From contig OX442319.1 in NCBI GenBank assembly GCA_949358305.1, positions 10,478,001 through 10,542,000 on the forward strand: 64,000 nt of DNA, read 5' to 3'. Origin of the DNA: Strigamia acuminata (taxonomy: Eukaryota; Arthropoda; Chilopoda; Geophilomorpha; Linotaeniidae). Below the pieces are notes generated by a model. The model worked only from the letters and a program-made list of their open reading frames with translations, did not search any database and was not told where the DNA came from. Made by a program: the position numbers and the translations under genes. Of the stretch, positions 26,058-38,509 are shown piece by piece (the first letter of the stretch is position 1; every line of letters begins with the position of its first letter).

Positions 26058-27304
26058 AAATCGTATTGTTTATTGAGTTCGTAATTCCGTAATTCTAAAT
26101 TCTGTGCCTATTTATTCATTAGGTTAGTGTTTGTATTTCAAATGACATTTTATTTTTAACTCAAAATTCATAAAATATAAATTCCTTTCAATTTGTTTAA
26201 AAAAACGACCTGCTGTGTTTGTATTTTCCTTACCATTTTGTTAAAAATCTTTTTGGTCATGTATAATAGACGTAGAACTTGTAAAAAAAATAAAGACAAA
26301 ATGTGTTACGTTCATGCATTGTTACATCTCGGAAACTCCTTTTTACATGCAATGAACAGTTGGTCATTTTAAACCAATTGTACTATTAGAATCAATTCCA
26401 AAATTCAACAAAAATCTTGAAAAAAGTGATAAATCCACATCCAGAGGCACAAGATACCAGAAGCGATCTACAAGAAAAAATGCTTTGTTACGATTAAAAG
26501 TTAAACTTGAATAAAAATTTGCAATAAGTAGGCCTAAATAAAATTGAAATAATTGAGAAAAAGTGTACGATTTATTTTATTTTTCATTATAAAAATATAA
26601 AATGTTCAAATTAAATGAATGCATTGCTCACCTTGAAAATTTGGCTTCTCAAAATAAAAATAAATAGGCTAATATTATTTTTTATTATAACAGTTCAGAC
26701 ATAATTTAATAAAAAAGCTTGAACTAAATAAATGCGAACATTAGATGCCTTCCAGGATAGCACATAATTACAAATTTAAAAATTAATAAATAAATGCTTT
26801 TACAAAAATTAACAAGTAAAAATTGTGAAAACATGCGAAATGGCATTTTTGTTCGCAAAAATACCTGACAAATTTGCAGAATAAATGCATTTGGAACTAG
26901 TATCAACATTTTTCAAATGCTGATGACGACAACCAGCACCTACTGACGTCACAAAAAATGAGAAGCAATGAGAACCTGGTACACCCAATTCTCCAAGTGG
27001 CCAAACCTCGTTCAACCTTGAACACAGCCACGCACCCAACGGAGCACACACAAATCCAGTAAATAAGCACTTGGAGGATTAGTTCATCCCAGTATTCTGG
27101 CTTCATTTTTTGCTCAGACCAGAGGTCCTGACCATATATTGTTGAAGTTGATTTCCAGTAATCGGACTTATTGAGTAAGGAATCTTACTCACTATTCACT
27201 GATTTTTCACTCGGCCTGATGAGTGAAGCAACATGAATATTAATATTCATTTTAAGAGAGGAATCCTGTATGGAATTGAGTTGTAGAAATGCACGAACAC
27301 TTTT
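26058..27304. other. Intergenic, AT-rich
   Basis: AATAAA near 26290 and other A-rich signals may end the + strand zinc-finger transcript. No other gene or clear repeat seen; ORFs at 26724-27106 lack any recognisable feature. Confidence 0.4.
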
Positions 27305-28818
27305 ATTTTTATTTTTTACAAGTTTTGGGAAGAAATAATAAATTGGAAATGGAATGAGAAAAATATACAGATTTTGTTTCGTGGATGAAACAAATTAAAA
27401 CAAATTTCAGTTTTCTTACATTTGAGTTGAACACAAAATGCAATTTCAAATACAGAACTTTCAATGCATAAATAAATAAATTAATGCAGAACTAATAACA
27501 CGTATTCATGGTAGGTAGGATTCCATTCAACCTTATTTTTTTTACCAGGAATATTTTCGACCCGGTTGAAAGAAATTCTGATAAAAAATATTCAAATTGA
27601 TACGCACTAATTCACCAATAAAATTATAAATTAAACCATTTTGAATTTAAGAATACAGAAATATGCACACAAATAGCACTTGAAAACAGAAACAAAATGT
27701 CATTTGAAATAAAATTAGAATTACAGAATTTTGAACTTAATGAACAATGTGATTTTCACTTTGTATGCTTTGTTAAATGTTTTTTAAAAGTATCATTTCG
27801 ACTACTAGAATAAGCACACAAATGGCACTTGAATGGTTTTTCTCCAGTGTGGATTAATAAATGCTTTTTCAAATCCCCACTTGTAATACAGGAATAATCA
27901 CAGAAATGGCACTTAAATGGTTTTTCTCCAGTGTGTGTTAATAAATGTCTTTTTAGAGTTCCACTTATACTGCTGCAATAATCACACAAATGGCACTTGA
28001 ATGGTTTTTCTCCAGTATGGATTAATAAATGCTTTTTCAAATCCCCACTTGTAATACAGGAATAAGCACACAAATGGCACTTGAATGGTTTTTCTCCGGT
28101 GTGAATTCTCATATGAACAATCATGTATTCTTTAAGCCGAAAGGAAAGTGAACATGTTTGACATTGGAAAGGCTTTTCACCGGTGTGTTTGAGCATGTGA
28201 TGTTTCAAAAGATAATATGATGAACACGAATAGTCGCACAAACTGCAACTGTAATTATTGTTTTTTCTCTCCATTTGAAATAGAAAAAAAAACGGGATTT
28301 ATACTGTAGCTGGCGCTCACTTTCTGGTGGCAGAAGTCGCTGTTCATACGGAAAATGGATGCACTCTCAACCTACAAGAAATTGAATGTTCCGTGCTAAT
28401 TTGGACTGTCTTCAAGAACTAACAGATCATAAAACAGTGAAAAGTAAATCTCCTAGTCCTAATTTCTTTAGTGGCATGTCTTACGTACCTCAATTCGTAG
28501 AATTCAAATAAGCCTAACGATTCTCCGATGTCAACCGTAAAAGCGCGAGGGGATCAGGGAATGACTAAACAGATAGAGCCATCTCTTGAGCATTAATTGT
28601 AACCATCTCGTCAAGAGGATGATACTGTGGGATAATCAACACTACACGCTCATTATTGCGATAATATTGGTTACTAATCTGACCAAACGGACCTAACAAT
28701 CGGAATGAAGAAGGAAGAATTTTAACACAATGGAGGACTGGCAGAGAGCACGCTTCTCTCGGTCCGTGATTCGTCAAATTGTGTCACGTGAATTCTTCCT
28801 CCCAGTGTCCGCGCTTTG
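27305..28818. repeat. Zinc-finger block duplication, copy 2
   Basis: Partner of 23265-24530, same orientation, about 4.0 kb apart. Carries a unique insertion of about 140 bp near 28565-28705 (starts ACTAAACAGATAGAGC) in the upstream flank of the zinc-finger ORF. Confidence 0.9.
27756..28274 (-). CDS. C2H2 zinc-finger protein, 6 fingers
   Basis: 172 codons starting MERKNNNYSC. Six fingers with TGEKPF linkers. Fingers 1 and 2 match fingers 1 and 2 of the 23.7-kb copy almost exactly; fingers 3-6 include near-identical repeats (CITSGDLKKHLLIH in fingers 3 and 5), so the extra fingers probably arose by unequal exchange within the array. Ends KHTK like its sister. Probable nuclear DNA-binding protein; no N-terminal effector domain seen. 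Confidence 0.88.
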   Translation of the reverse strand: MERKNNNYSCSLCDYSCSSYYLLKHHMLKHTGEKPFQCQTCSLSFRLKEYMIVHMRIHTGEKPFKCHLCAYSCITSGDLKKHLLIHTGEKPFKCHLCDYCSSISGTLKRHLLTHTGEKPFKCHFCDYSCITSGDLKKHLLIHTGEKPFKCHLCAYSSSRNDTFKKHLTKHTK

Positions 28819-29690
28819 TCGTGCCTTCGTGCATATGATTCCAGTGTGTATGTAATTGTCCCGTCTCTAGACATCTTTCCCATCAGAAGTATCATATTTA
28901 GTTGAATTTCTTTTCTGAAAAAATGGACCGGCATGGATATGGGTAATATGATTAAGCAAACGTTGGCAATAAGTTTTTATGTTGTTTTAGTGGCAGCGAA
29001 GCAGTCGTTTACATTGTTCGACGCCATGTTTGATTTACACTAAATACGTGAATGTGAGATTTTGTTTAGTTCAGCATTTGCCAACAAAAAGAAGATTATT
29101 GTTGCTAAACAACAAAGTCTTAATTGAAATAATATATATTTTTAAATCCAACAAACCTTAAAACAAAATAAAATTATTCTTTTGGCTCTTAAGTACACGA
29201 CGTTTATTATAAAATTTTCTGAAATAAAATATCCAGTGACTGAATAATAGCAGCTGTGAATCTTAAACACATTGATATTGTGAAATGTTAAAACAAGATC
29301 GTGGATTTTTAATTTTCTAAATTTTCTTATATTTTTTTATATTTGCATTTTTAATGCGGTAATTATTTATGTTTATGTAACGTGTTGGTTTATCTGAAAT
29401 TTGTCATTCACAAAGAAACACCCAAACACTCGGGAAAAATATAAACGCGAAAAATAATAAAGTTTTCATTTCAGAAATGCAGATCGAAAAATGTGGGCCC
29501 AAACTGAATTCAAAATATGGTAGCGAAAATTGCTGACTCGTAGGCGATGGCACGACGACGCAAGCATGCAAAACGTTTACAAACTACGTTGCACGCAGGT
29601 ACACAATGGTATGAACATTTAACGGTTTAATGAACTGCAAACAAGTGTGCATTTAATCACTAAACAGGAGTCCAATCCAGATCTAAAATT
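28819..29690. other. Intergenic, no gene recognised
   Basis: AT-rich sequence with no supported ORF, RNA or repeat. Confidence 0.4.
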
Positions 29691-29704
29691 TTTGTCAATA
29701 CTGC

Positions 29705-29850
29705 ACATGAAAAATGCCATTTTGCACATGAAAAATGCCATTTTGCACTCGATAAATGCCATTTTGCACACGAAAAATGCCATTTTGCACACGAAAAATG
29801 CCATTTTGCACACGGAAAATGCCATTTTGCACATGAAAAGTGTCATTTTG
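29705..29850. repeat. Minisatellite, 21-bp unit
   Basis: About six to seven copies of AAAAATGCCATTTTGCACACG. The ORFs across it on both strands are products of the repeat. Confidence 0.9.
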
Positions 29851-31265
29851 CAATTCTGTACATTTCTTTGAATAGCGTCTGCCTAATTGTTACACGCGGT
29901 GTATGTGAGTTTAATATTGGGATTACACTTTTTAGAGATTTAAATAATCTCTGGTAAGCTTCCTCGGGTTAATCTGTTTGCATAGCTGTTGTAATGTTAT
30001 GCATGAGTGCAGGGCGGGCTGCTACGTTGTTTTTTCGGGTCTCAAACTGAGGCCCCGTGCTCTGAGCGAAACACTTAATTTTTTATATTTTAGGGCCTCA
30101 CTAAAAACTTTTCCCGAGACTGCTAAACTCCCAGCTGGCCCTCCAAGCATGAGAGTTATGCACGCTGCAGCATGTTGAGTTGTCGCGTTGTATAATTTTT
30201 AACTTGTGGCATTATTAATCTCACAAGATTAATAATTCTAGATGTTCTTTTCATTCATCTTAAGCTGATTACGTTCAAACATGGTTTATTAATAAACACA
30301 GTACCCAACCCACTTGAAAATCTTTTAATTCTCAGTTATCGGATTCGGTTGGTTGCAGATGTGCTTTGGTGACTAAACAGGCAAGTGAGTATTGTCAATG
30401 CTATTTGTTTGTTTATTTATTTATTTATTTATTTATTTTGTTTCCAAGAAAATAATTGCATTCTGGAAAAACATAAAAAGATGATCTCAATTTATGCACT
30501 AAGTACTTTCGAAATATTACACAAGTGTCTAACTCTAACGGTTCGTGAAATACAAGCATAAATGCGTTTCGGTCGCTTCAGTTAGAGTCGAAATAAGATC
30601 GTGAGTTTCTACAAAAGTGGATCGAGTGTGAATTAGGCATTAGACTGTAGAAGCTACAGTAATTGCCACGAGAGCGCGCCACACCATCGTGAATCGTGAA
30701 ACTCAAAGTTAACATTTAATAACACAAATGTATTGTGAAGTGGCTTTCCCTTTTAAACAAATTTTTTTTCTCATCCTTGATACTGAAGCTACAAAAATAA
30801 AGGAAATATTTCTTGTCATGTAAACCTAAAGATAACTGCTAGCATTAAAACTAGTGAGGTCAGGTAATCAAAAACAGGTGAAGTAATACAAAACAAACAA
30901 GAAAATGATAGTGTGCAAACCCCAAAGAACATTTCATGTGCTTTTAATCTAATCATAAACTTATCATGGTCTGGTAAATTGATGCTAATAAACACGTTCA
31001 CAACCACTAGATGGCATGATCATCTGCAGTTGGTATTTCTGCAGCAGTGAATTGATGCAAGTCCTGAATCAATGAAAGTTCCAAGAGTTCTGGTTGGGGC
31101 ATTTCAACTTGTTTATGGCGGTTTTTTGTTTTGTTGTCCATTCAGCTTACAAAAACACTAAAAAAAACAACAAAAGCAGCAACTTTTAAAGCATTTTTTT
31201 TCAAATTTACCCATTTTGATGTAGAAACAACAATCGACGAAATAGACCATTGGAAAATTGACATA
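29851..31265. other. Intergenic with (TTTA)n microsatellite
   Basis: (TTTA)n at about 30414-30441. No gene seen. Confidence 0.5.
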
Positions 31266-31668
31266 CCGTATAACCTCGCGTATAGTGCGAAATATTTCTT
31301 GCGAATTTTGGACCTCGAATTGGGGGGGTCGCACTATACGCGCATAATAATAATAAAAAAAAAAATTGACATACACGTAACATATGGACTACGTGCGTAA
31401 TACGTATATTACTTCGTTCAAGCGACAATCCAAATAATGCAAATAATGCAACAATCAAGCAATCCATCATTGAAAAATAAGCAAGAAGGAAATTTTTTTT
31501 TGATTTTAAAGTTTCCTTAAATAAACTTTTCTAACCACATTTTGCACTGTTTTAGGACACAAATGTTAATTTGCATTATACGCGCATACACCACTTATTA
31601 GCAAAAATGGCGCCTAAAATGGGGGGGTCGCATAAAACGCGGGCCGCATTATACGCGAGGATATACGG
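31266..31668. mobile_element. TA-flanked MITE (CCGTATA.CCTCGCGTATA ends)
   Basis: TIRs CCGTATAACCTCGCGTATAG and, inverted, CCGTATATCCTCGCGTATAA, with TA at 31264-31265 and 31669-31670. Internal GGGGGGTCGCA motif repeats near both ends. Non-coding; Tc1/mariner-type target site. Confidence 0.8.
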
Positions 31669-33440
31669 TAATGCAGTTTGGCTAAGAAAACTGCAAATTT
31701 ACAAATTATAATGTTATTTTATAATGTATAAAATTTCTTGTAGAGGGGCAATCATTGTTACAATCACATGATTGTATCACATGACCTCATTTTTCCAAAA
31801 GTCTATTTACAGATGGGAAATTGAAGAAACGGAAATATGAATAATGGTCGATCGTATAGTGTTACCCATCCTTTTTTCTATGTCTGAAGACAAAAAAAGC
31901 TGAAAATTTCTTTGATTCCGAGGGTGAACTGACAGAAAAAGCGAGACGGGGCCCTCCGACCTGTCTGCTGAACTGAAATAACAATGAAAATAAACAGGGT
32001 GGAAAAAATATGGAGGAAACAAACAATCAATTTCTCACGTAGTTGTAAGTGGTTCTACATTGTAGGTTGGGGTGAGTTCACGCCCAGTGTCTTGGTGCTA
32101 AATTCGTACTGCACATGTCATTCTGCGCAGATGATTTTCTAATTCCAGTTGTTATTTAGCGGTATTAAACCTAATATTAGGCTTAATAATGGTAAAATAA
32201 AGTAAATAAACAACAATAAACTCATCATTAAAAGTTTTTACCAAAATATTGTTGTTTTATTTTCTCTGTGTGCAATCCGAGGTCCGCAGGCTATTAGAGG
32301 CCCGCGTAGTAATCGATAATATACAGTAGTTGGAAAACAGCGCCATCTCGTGATGGCAATTTACAAAACAACAACACATCCATTCCTATGCCGAGCGTGA
32401 GCAACAGGCGAATGCCAGGAGTATCCCGCTGACCAGTCCAAACCACAATAACAATAAAATGCAAACAAACAATATATTTTTTCCTTAAGTTTATTCTAAT
32501 TTGCTAAAATTATTTAAAGTATACTTCCATTTGAAAGTTTACCTTTAAAAAATAAAAAAGGAGGAGCAACGAGCGCTTCTTTTTTATTTCCACTTCTTTT
32601 TTTTTTTTTTACATCCTTTTGCCTGATCCCGCTGCAATGGAATTGCTCCACTCACGACATGATCGGCCTAACAACGCCACCTTACGGTTTTAAATGCAAT
32701 CAGAATTAATTTGTGTTTGCACGGTGGCTCGCAAATCGGTTCGTATCCAATTCTCAAAAGTCTCGCAACAACAAATAATTTAACCAATCTAACCTAAGCT
32801 TGATTTGAAACTCGTTTGAATGACTAACATACTCGGGCCTGATAGATAAAGCCCAAATTAGAACGTGTCTCGTGTGGAGAAGTTGAGAAATATTTGGCTC
32901 CATTCCAGGGGTTGGGTTTGTGCGATGCACATGCGCAGCATGTCTCAATTGAAGGGTCGGAATTGTCTGTATTAATTGGTGCGGTTTGGTCATGTGATTT
33001 GGCTGCACATATGAAGTTTAGGTGGTGTTTTTGGGTGGTTTGTGATGCATCGGGAATGAGGAATCGGTTGTGTTTGGATGAAACAAAGTTGTGATTTTTG
33101 GTGTGCATCACACGTCTGCGAATTTCCCTTGTGGGAGTCGGTGGGAGACGTCAGTGTGTGTGAAAGGGGACTTTGTGGGTCCCAAGGTGGAGGCGTTAAG
33201 GTGGGAGAGCAGAATTGTGAACGACAGGAGTCGAGTTGGAGATGGAGTGGTGGAGATAAGGAGTGGTTTCGCTTATTTGACCGTGTGCCAGAGTTGGTAG
33301 GTTTTGGGGGAATGAATATGCGGGGTTTGATTTTTTTGATTTTTGGGCTGGTTTTGGAGAGTTTTGTAATTTTTTTTTTTGGGTTTTTTTAAAATAATTT
33401 TTAGGTATTTTTTTTATATATTTTGATATTTTCTGGCTGT
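31669..33440. other. Intergenic, no supported gene
   Basis: Several sub-100-codon ORFs (for example 32754-33392) with no domain or splice support. The stretch 33100-33300 is relatively G-rich on the + strand. Nothing assigned. Confidence 0.4.
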
Positions 33441-33990
33441 TTTAGACGATTTTTTGGATTGTTTGACATTTTTGGTGTTTTTTCTGATATTTTACTGACA
33501 TTTTCTGACCGTTTTTGACATTTTTTGACTTTTTGGACATTTTTAGATATTTTTGTGACTTTTGACTTTTACAATAAATTTTAAACAAGTATTATTATTA
33601 TTATTATTATCATCATCATCATCATTAATATTATTATTAAAAAAAATAGTTTTTTTGACTTTAATTTGACTTTTCTCACCCTTTTCTGACTTTATTTTTA
33701 CATTTTCTGACATTTTCTAACATCTAAACCTTTTTTTTGTATTTTCTAACATCATCTAGATATTCTTGCATTTTTAGACATTTTCTGACATTTTTTAAAG
33801 ATCGTTTCTGACATATTTTAGACATTTTCTGACATAGTTTAGACATTTTCTGACATATTTTAGACATTTTCTGACATATTTTAGACATTTTTTGACATTT
33901 TTTTGACATTTTTTGACATTTTTTAGACATTTTCTGACATTTTTAAAAAACCTTTTCTGACATTTTTAAAAGACATTTCTGACTTTTTTT
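33440..33990. repeat. Minisatellite, 21-bp unit, with (ATT)n(ATC)n microsatellite
   Basis: Unit TCTGACATATTTTAGACATTT, clearest at 33800-33900 and degenerate elsewhere. A triplet microsatellite lies at about 33591-33632. Confidence 0.85.
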
Positions 33991-35168
33991 TGGACATTTT
34001 CTGACCTTTAAAAAAAATGGTGGCTAAACTTTTCTCCACATGTACATAAATTTTAATGTTGTCTCAGTGCTGGGTCCGCCGTGTTACCACATGCGCGCCA
34101 TCTCTTAAAACTATTCCACATCTTCGCTTTGCGCTCCTAACTGGCTTTGCAGAATTACTTAGTGCCATGCGGGATAGCCCGTCATATTACAAGCTTCTCT
34201 GCAATGTCCGCTTACGGCTTTACCAGCATTGCCACGCTAACAACTCAACCATCACTTTTAAAGAAGTGCAGTGCAAAACTTTTAGTCGCACCAAACCGAA
34301 AGATCAAACAATCTAGATAAAAAATAGAAAAAAACATTAATTACTAAAAAAAAAATAAAATAAATAAAACCAATTCTTTGCCGCTGGATGTTAGATATGA
34401 TAACATTCCGTGGTTTCCTCTGGCCACCTGGGATTGATCCTTGGCGATTTAAAGAGACCTCTCACGATTACAGCTTGAATCCAGCCAAGTATGAGTGGTT
34501 TTTGCTGTGTTTGCATGTTCCTTTTAATTTTACTTGACTTTTGTATGGTTTTATGTGACGCTAGGTTATTGCAGTTTTGCATACTTTTAAAAGACGACCG
34601 GTCATCCTTTTATTAAAGACTTTTATTTAGCTTCACATGACCGTTTGTTTGTGTGTTTGTGTTAACTTCCGCCATTGCTAGCCGTCTGTTGGCGACTTAT
34701 TAAATTAAAATGGATACTAAATTAATCGCTTCGATATAGTTCATTCCATTTCGATGTGAAAAAGGCTTCGATAAATTCTGAAACTAGTCATATTTAATAT
34801 AGAATGTAATTCTCTACAAAACTATATTTTGTTTTTGCATTTTCTCAAGAAAAAGAATTTATTTGTGCGATTTTGGGTGCTGTCAGTAAAAATGTGCTGT
34901 AGTTTTGCGCTCTGGTGGCGATTTGAAACACCAATATAAAAGCCTATATTTTTTTAAATATTTACTTAAGTTTTATTAAAATTCGTATTTCGATTGAGTT
35001 TGTTTTCGCGTAAATCTGTTTTCGGCCCATTGGTTTTTCAGAGCCAACTCTCGTTCTTTCGCTGGGAAAGCCAAGTAAGTTATTTGGTGTTTCCGCCGCT
35101 GCTGAGCGGACGGAGCCAGACCTTTTGGCTTGTTGGTCTTGTAACCTGCCTCGTTGGTCAGTCGCTTT
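33991..35168. other. Intergenic; isolated 86-codon ORF
   Basis: An ORF at 34056-34316 (+) has a less repetitive composition than its surroundings and could be a gene remnant, but shows no domain. Otherwise nothing is recognised. Confidence 0.3.
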
Positions 35169-35358
35169 CAGTGGCATAGCAATCGGGGGTACACTGTGTG
35201 CATGGACATGAGCCCACGATCCTAGAGAGCCCATGGAGGACGAATGATGATTTTTTTAATTTAGGTTTTTAGGTCTCTTGGAGGATGAAAAAAAACCTTG
35301 GTCAAGGGCCCATCATCCAACCTGCACACGGGCCCTTTGATGTTTTGCTACGCCACTA
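35169..35358. mobile_element. hAT-type MITE with perfect 8-bp target duplication
   Basis: Ends CAGTGGCATAGCAA and TTGCTACGCCACTA (inverted match). Flanked by GTCGCTTT at 35161-35168 and 35359-35366. 190 bp, non-coding. Confidence 0.9.
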
Positions 35359-35956
35359 GTCGCTTTGTTTTGTTGCCTTTCGGGATCTCCAGGTCCACCA
35401 ACATATCTGTTGGAACAATATCTTACAAATTAACAATGTAACTCACAAGGGAACCACATGAATAAGTCATTTTAGATTTTGGCCAAATTTTGGCCAAATA
35501 ATGTCTAAAGTGAGCTTAATAATTGCCTAAATTTTTAAATCTCCATGGTCAGCTGATTAACCATGGTAATTATCCCAAATCTGTACTCTTTTTGGGCTCT
35601 AGTAGACATTTTGAGTGAAAAGGCTGTGTAGGGATATGGTAAAAAACTGGTTGCTGAGCAACAACTCCAGGAAAATAGTTCTGGAGCACTAATCCAGAAC
35701 TATTTTCCTGGAGTTGTTGAAGATTAGTGTATGAATATATGAAAGCCTCCATTGCATGTTTGACTCTTCAATATCTATAAAACTAATTTTTTTTTGCCCG
35801 GATTTTTCTGTCCTTGGATCAACATTTCTTGATCCACATTTCTGGATCAACATTTCTTGATCGGTCTCGGCCGGTGCCTCTAAATTTTGCGCCGGAATCA
35901 ATTTTAACGATTTTTGGTTGATTTTTATTTTCATATAGCTTACAGTACCGTATGTA

Positions 35957-36730
35957 CAGCGTTGGACATAAAAATTGTCCCAGTTCGGCTTGAAGCTTGT
36001 AGTTAATTGTAGAAGGAAGATTGCATCGATTATTCAGGATAAGTTGCCTAACCACATGTTATCGTAACACAACCGGAAGTTCCATTGCACGAGAGAGTTC
36101 TACGAGATTAGTAAGACACTCCCTCTGGCGGTGGAAACCCTCAGATGGGATTTGCATAAACACTTGGCCAGGTGTCACACAATAACAACAAAGCTTACCT
36201 GCAGAATGAGCGTTTTCGGCTGTATCCACCATGTAGTGCAAAAACTCACTGACAAGCTGTGACAAATTGACATTTAGATGATGCCACACTATCACCCTCA
36301 CATCATGGGTTTAGATGATTGTGTGACATCATTTAAATGTCAATTTAACGCAACTTATCAGTGAGTTTTTACACTACTCGTACCTGGTGGATACAGCCGA
36401 AAATGCTCATGCTGCAGGTGAGCTTCAAGCTGGACCGAGGGGGTAGCCAATCGCAAAAATCGCTTACAAGATTTTAAAATCCTTAAAGATTTCATGAGAT
36501 TTCAAGGATTTTGAAATTCAAAATCTTTCCCTGTGCGAGATTGCCAGCTCGATTTTGCTAGAATTTACACCAATTTGCAAGACAACTTATAATATTTCCA
36601 GGAATTTCTCGATTTCCAGGATTTCATGAGATTTCAAGGATTTTGAAATCCATAATCTTTGCCTGTACGAGATTTCCAGCATTGGCTACTCCCTCGAGCT
36701 GGACTGGGACGATTTTTATGTCCAAAGCTG
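35957..36730. mobile_element. TA-flanked mariner-type element with internal palindrome and nested MITE
   Basis: TIRs CAGCGTTGGACATAAAAAT and, inverted, CAGCTTTGGACATAAAAAT, with TA at 35955-35956 and 36731-36732. Inside, 36195-36425 is a long imperfect palindrome sharing TTTTCGGCTGTATCCACC in both arms. A second MITE (36436-36696) is inserted in the right half. Confidence 0.85.
36436..36696. mobile_element. Nested hAT-type MITE, perfect 8-bp target duplication
   Basis: Ends CGAGGGGGTAGCCAAT and, inverted, CGAGGGAGTAGCCAAT. AGCTGGAC flanks it at 36428-36435 and 36697-36704. Contains two GATTTCATGAGATTTCAAGG blocks. Confidence 0.9.
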
Positions 36731-36732
36731 TA

Positions 36733-37420
36733 CATAAGCCTATGCGAACAAATCAGTTTTATGAATACGTATGTCTCCTAATTAGTTCGGATAATCAGTG
36801 ATCTACTGAACTTGAAGGTGCACGTGCACACTGTTTACAGTGAGATGTGGGTAGGGAAACTCTGTATATTGATTTAGTGGGTTCTACTCTGTATTTGCAA
36901 CAATTCTGACTCTTTGACCCCCCAAAGGCAGAACGTTGTCTCGGGTATGGGTATTAATTAGTCCATACAAGGAAAGTCCTGTGGGACCAAGATCAAGTTA
37001 AGGACGGGTTTCAGATGTAGCTGTCATGAACGAGGTCGTGCATGCAAATATTGACCAGATTCAATGCTGATTAACTACTGTTTTCATAATTGAACACTGG
37101 TGGGTTATTTTTAACCGTATGTAACAATTAGCAAGAGTTTGTGAAGGAAAATATATTGTACAACTGCTGGTTTGTCTAAATGAATTATTATATTAATGGC
37201 CCTATTTTTAAAATGAATAGCTGATTACCATCTTGTGGTAGCTTAATTTGATGGTTTGTTAATGCAATGTTTTTAATAGGATTATTAGTGTGCCATCAAG
37301 ATTATTTTTATTTTAAATCCCATTTTCGAACTAAAAATTGCATTTTTCATTATTTTTTCTGCCTAAAAATAATTTTTTTTTATTTTTCCACCAATAAATT
37401 AAATTTTTGATTTTTTTTTT
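36733..37420. other. Intergenic, no gene recognised
   Basis: No ORF, RNA or clear repeat supported. Confidence 0.4.
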
Positions 37421-37421
37421 G

Positions 37422-37700
37422 CATAAAAATTGCAATTTCTGCTTAAAAATTGCATTTTCTGCTTAAAAATTGCATTTTTCGCTTGAAAATTGCATTTTCT
37501 GCTTAAAAATTGCATTTTCTGCTTAAAAATTGCATTTTCTGCTTAAAAATTGCATTTTCTGCTTAAAAATTGCATTTTCTGCTTAAAAATTATATTTTAT
37601 ACTTAAAATTACATTTTTTAAAAATTAAAATTACATTTTTTTTACTTAAAATTACATTTTTTTTACTTAAAATTTTATTTTTTTTACTTAAAATTGCATT
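37422..37700. repeat. Minisatellite, 20-bp unit
   Basis: About eight good copies of CTGCTTAAAAATTGCATTTT (37435-37600) grading into degenerate TTACTTAAAATTACATTTTT units. Confidence 0.9.
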
Positions 37701-37923
37701 TTTCTACCTAAAAGTTGCATTTCTCTGCTTAAATGTTGCTTTATTGGCATTATAATTTAATTTTTTTTAAATCTAAAATTGCATTTTCTCCTACGATGCA
37801 TTTTTTCAGCATAAAATTGCATATTTTTTCATCCAAGTTACTCTATTCACACTCCTAAGAAAACCCGATGTTGCAAAAAATTTGCCAAAAACTCTCCAAA
37901 CCTCTCGAGTATTACCCCGTGAC

Positions 37924-38501
37924 TATATAAACCGCAACAAGAACTTTCCAATACAATTTGTACTATAATAGAAATCACTGCATTTCCCCTCTATTAACAC
38001 CATCCACAATCAAAAAAAAAATATAAAAAAAATAAAGATAAAATATTTAAAAAATAAAATTAAAAAAATAAAATTCACACCATTAAATCAATAAATAAAA
38101 AAAAAAATATATATATACTAAATCTTCGGAATATATCACACACCAATCGCCAATTAAGTTGAGCGTTGAAGGTGAGAGATGATGAATCAATAATGGGGGC
38201 GCTTGTGCGCTGGCGGTGCAAGTGGACGTTCGTGCAGCAGCAGCGGAGCTGTCACCTGCTTCCCGGCCGTCGCCACGTCGGCACACGGGAGAAGAGCAGC
38301 CCGTTGCTTAGCAACGCAGCCACCTCCGTTTGTTTGTGCGGCGTCATGCTACGATCGCGGCAATGGCAATGGGGCGGCCTCGTCGCCCTGCGTTGTCTGG
38401 GAATGGGCGCCCGGCCACGTCGTCGCTGGAAAGTGGGAAAGTGCACTCGCAGCCGCGTCTCCGACCCATAGTTGGGACAGAAGCACCGATTCCCTTCCCA
38501 C
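37924..38501 (+). promoter_or_regulatory. CpG-rich promoter / possible first exon
   Basis: A sharp GC- and CpG-rich patch (about 38160-38500) in AT-rich surroundings. It contains GTTGCTTAGCAAC (38303-38315), which fits the RFX X-box half-site pattern. It ends at a consensus donor CCCAC|GTGAGTTG (38502). A TATATAAA lies upstream at 37924-37931. Several overlapping ORFs cross it, none with a recognisable product. It may be a 5' exon of a + strand gene, possibly the dipeptidase 8 kb downstream. Confidence 0.4.
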
Positions 38502-38509
38502 GTGAGTTG

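Noticed and set aside
29619-29871. Overlapping ORFs on both strands encoding repeated MCKMAFF / NAILHTK units
   Set aside because: Pure translation of the 21-bp minisatellite; no start, splice or homology support.
32754-33392. Cluster of ORFs of 66-104 codons on both strands
   Set aside because: Composition is simple (G-rich strand), with no conserved motif or exon signals.
34056-34316. 86-codon ORF with fairly balanced composition
   Set aside because: No domain, no splice context and no paralogue in the window; could be chance or a remnant.
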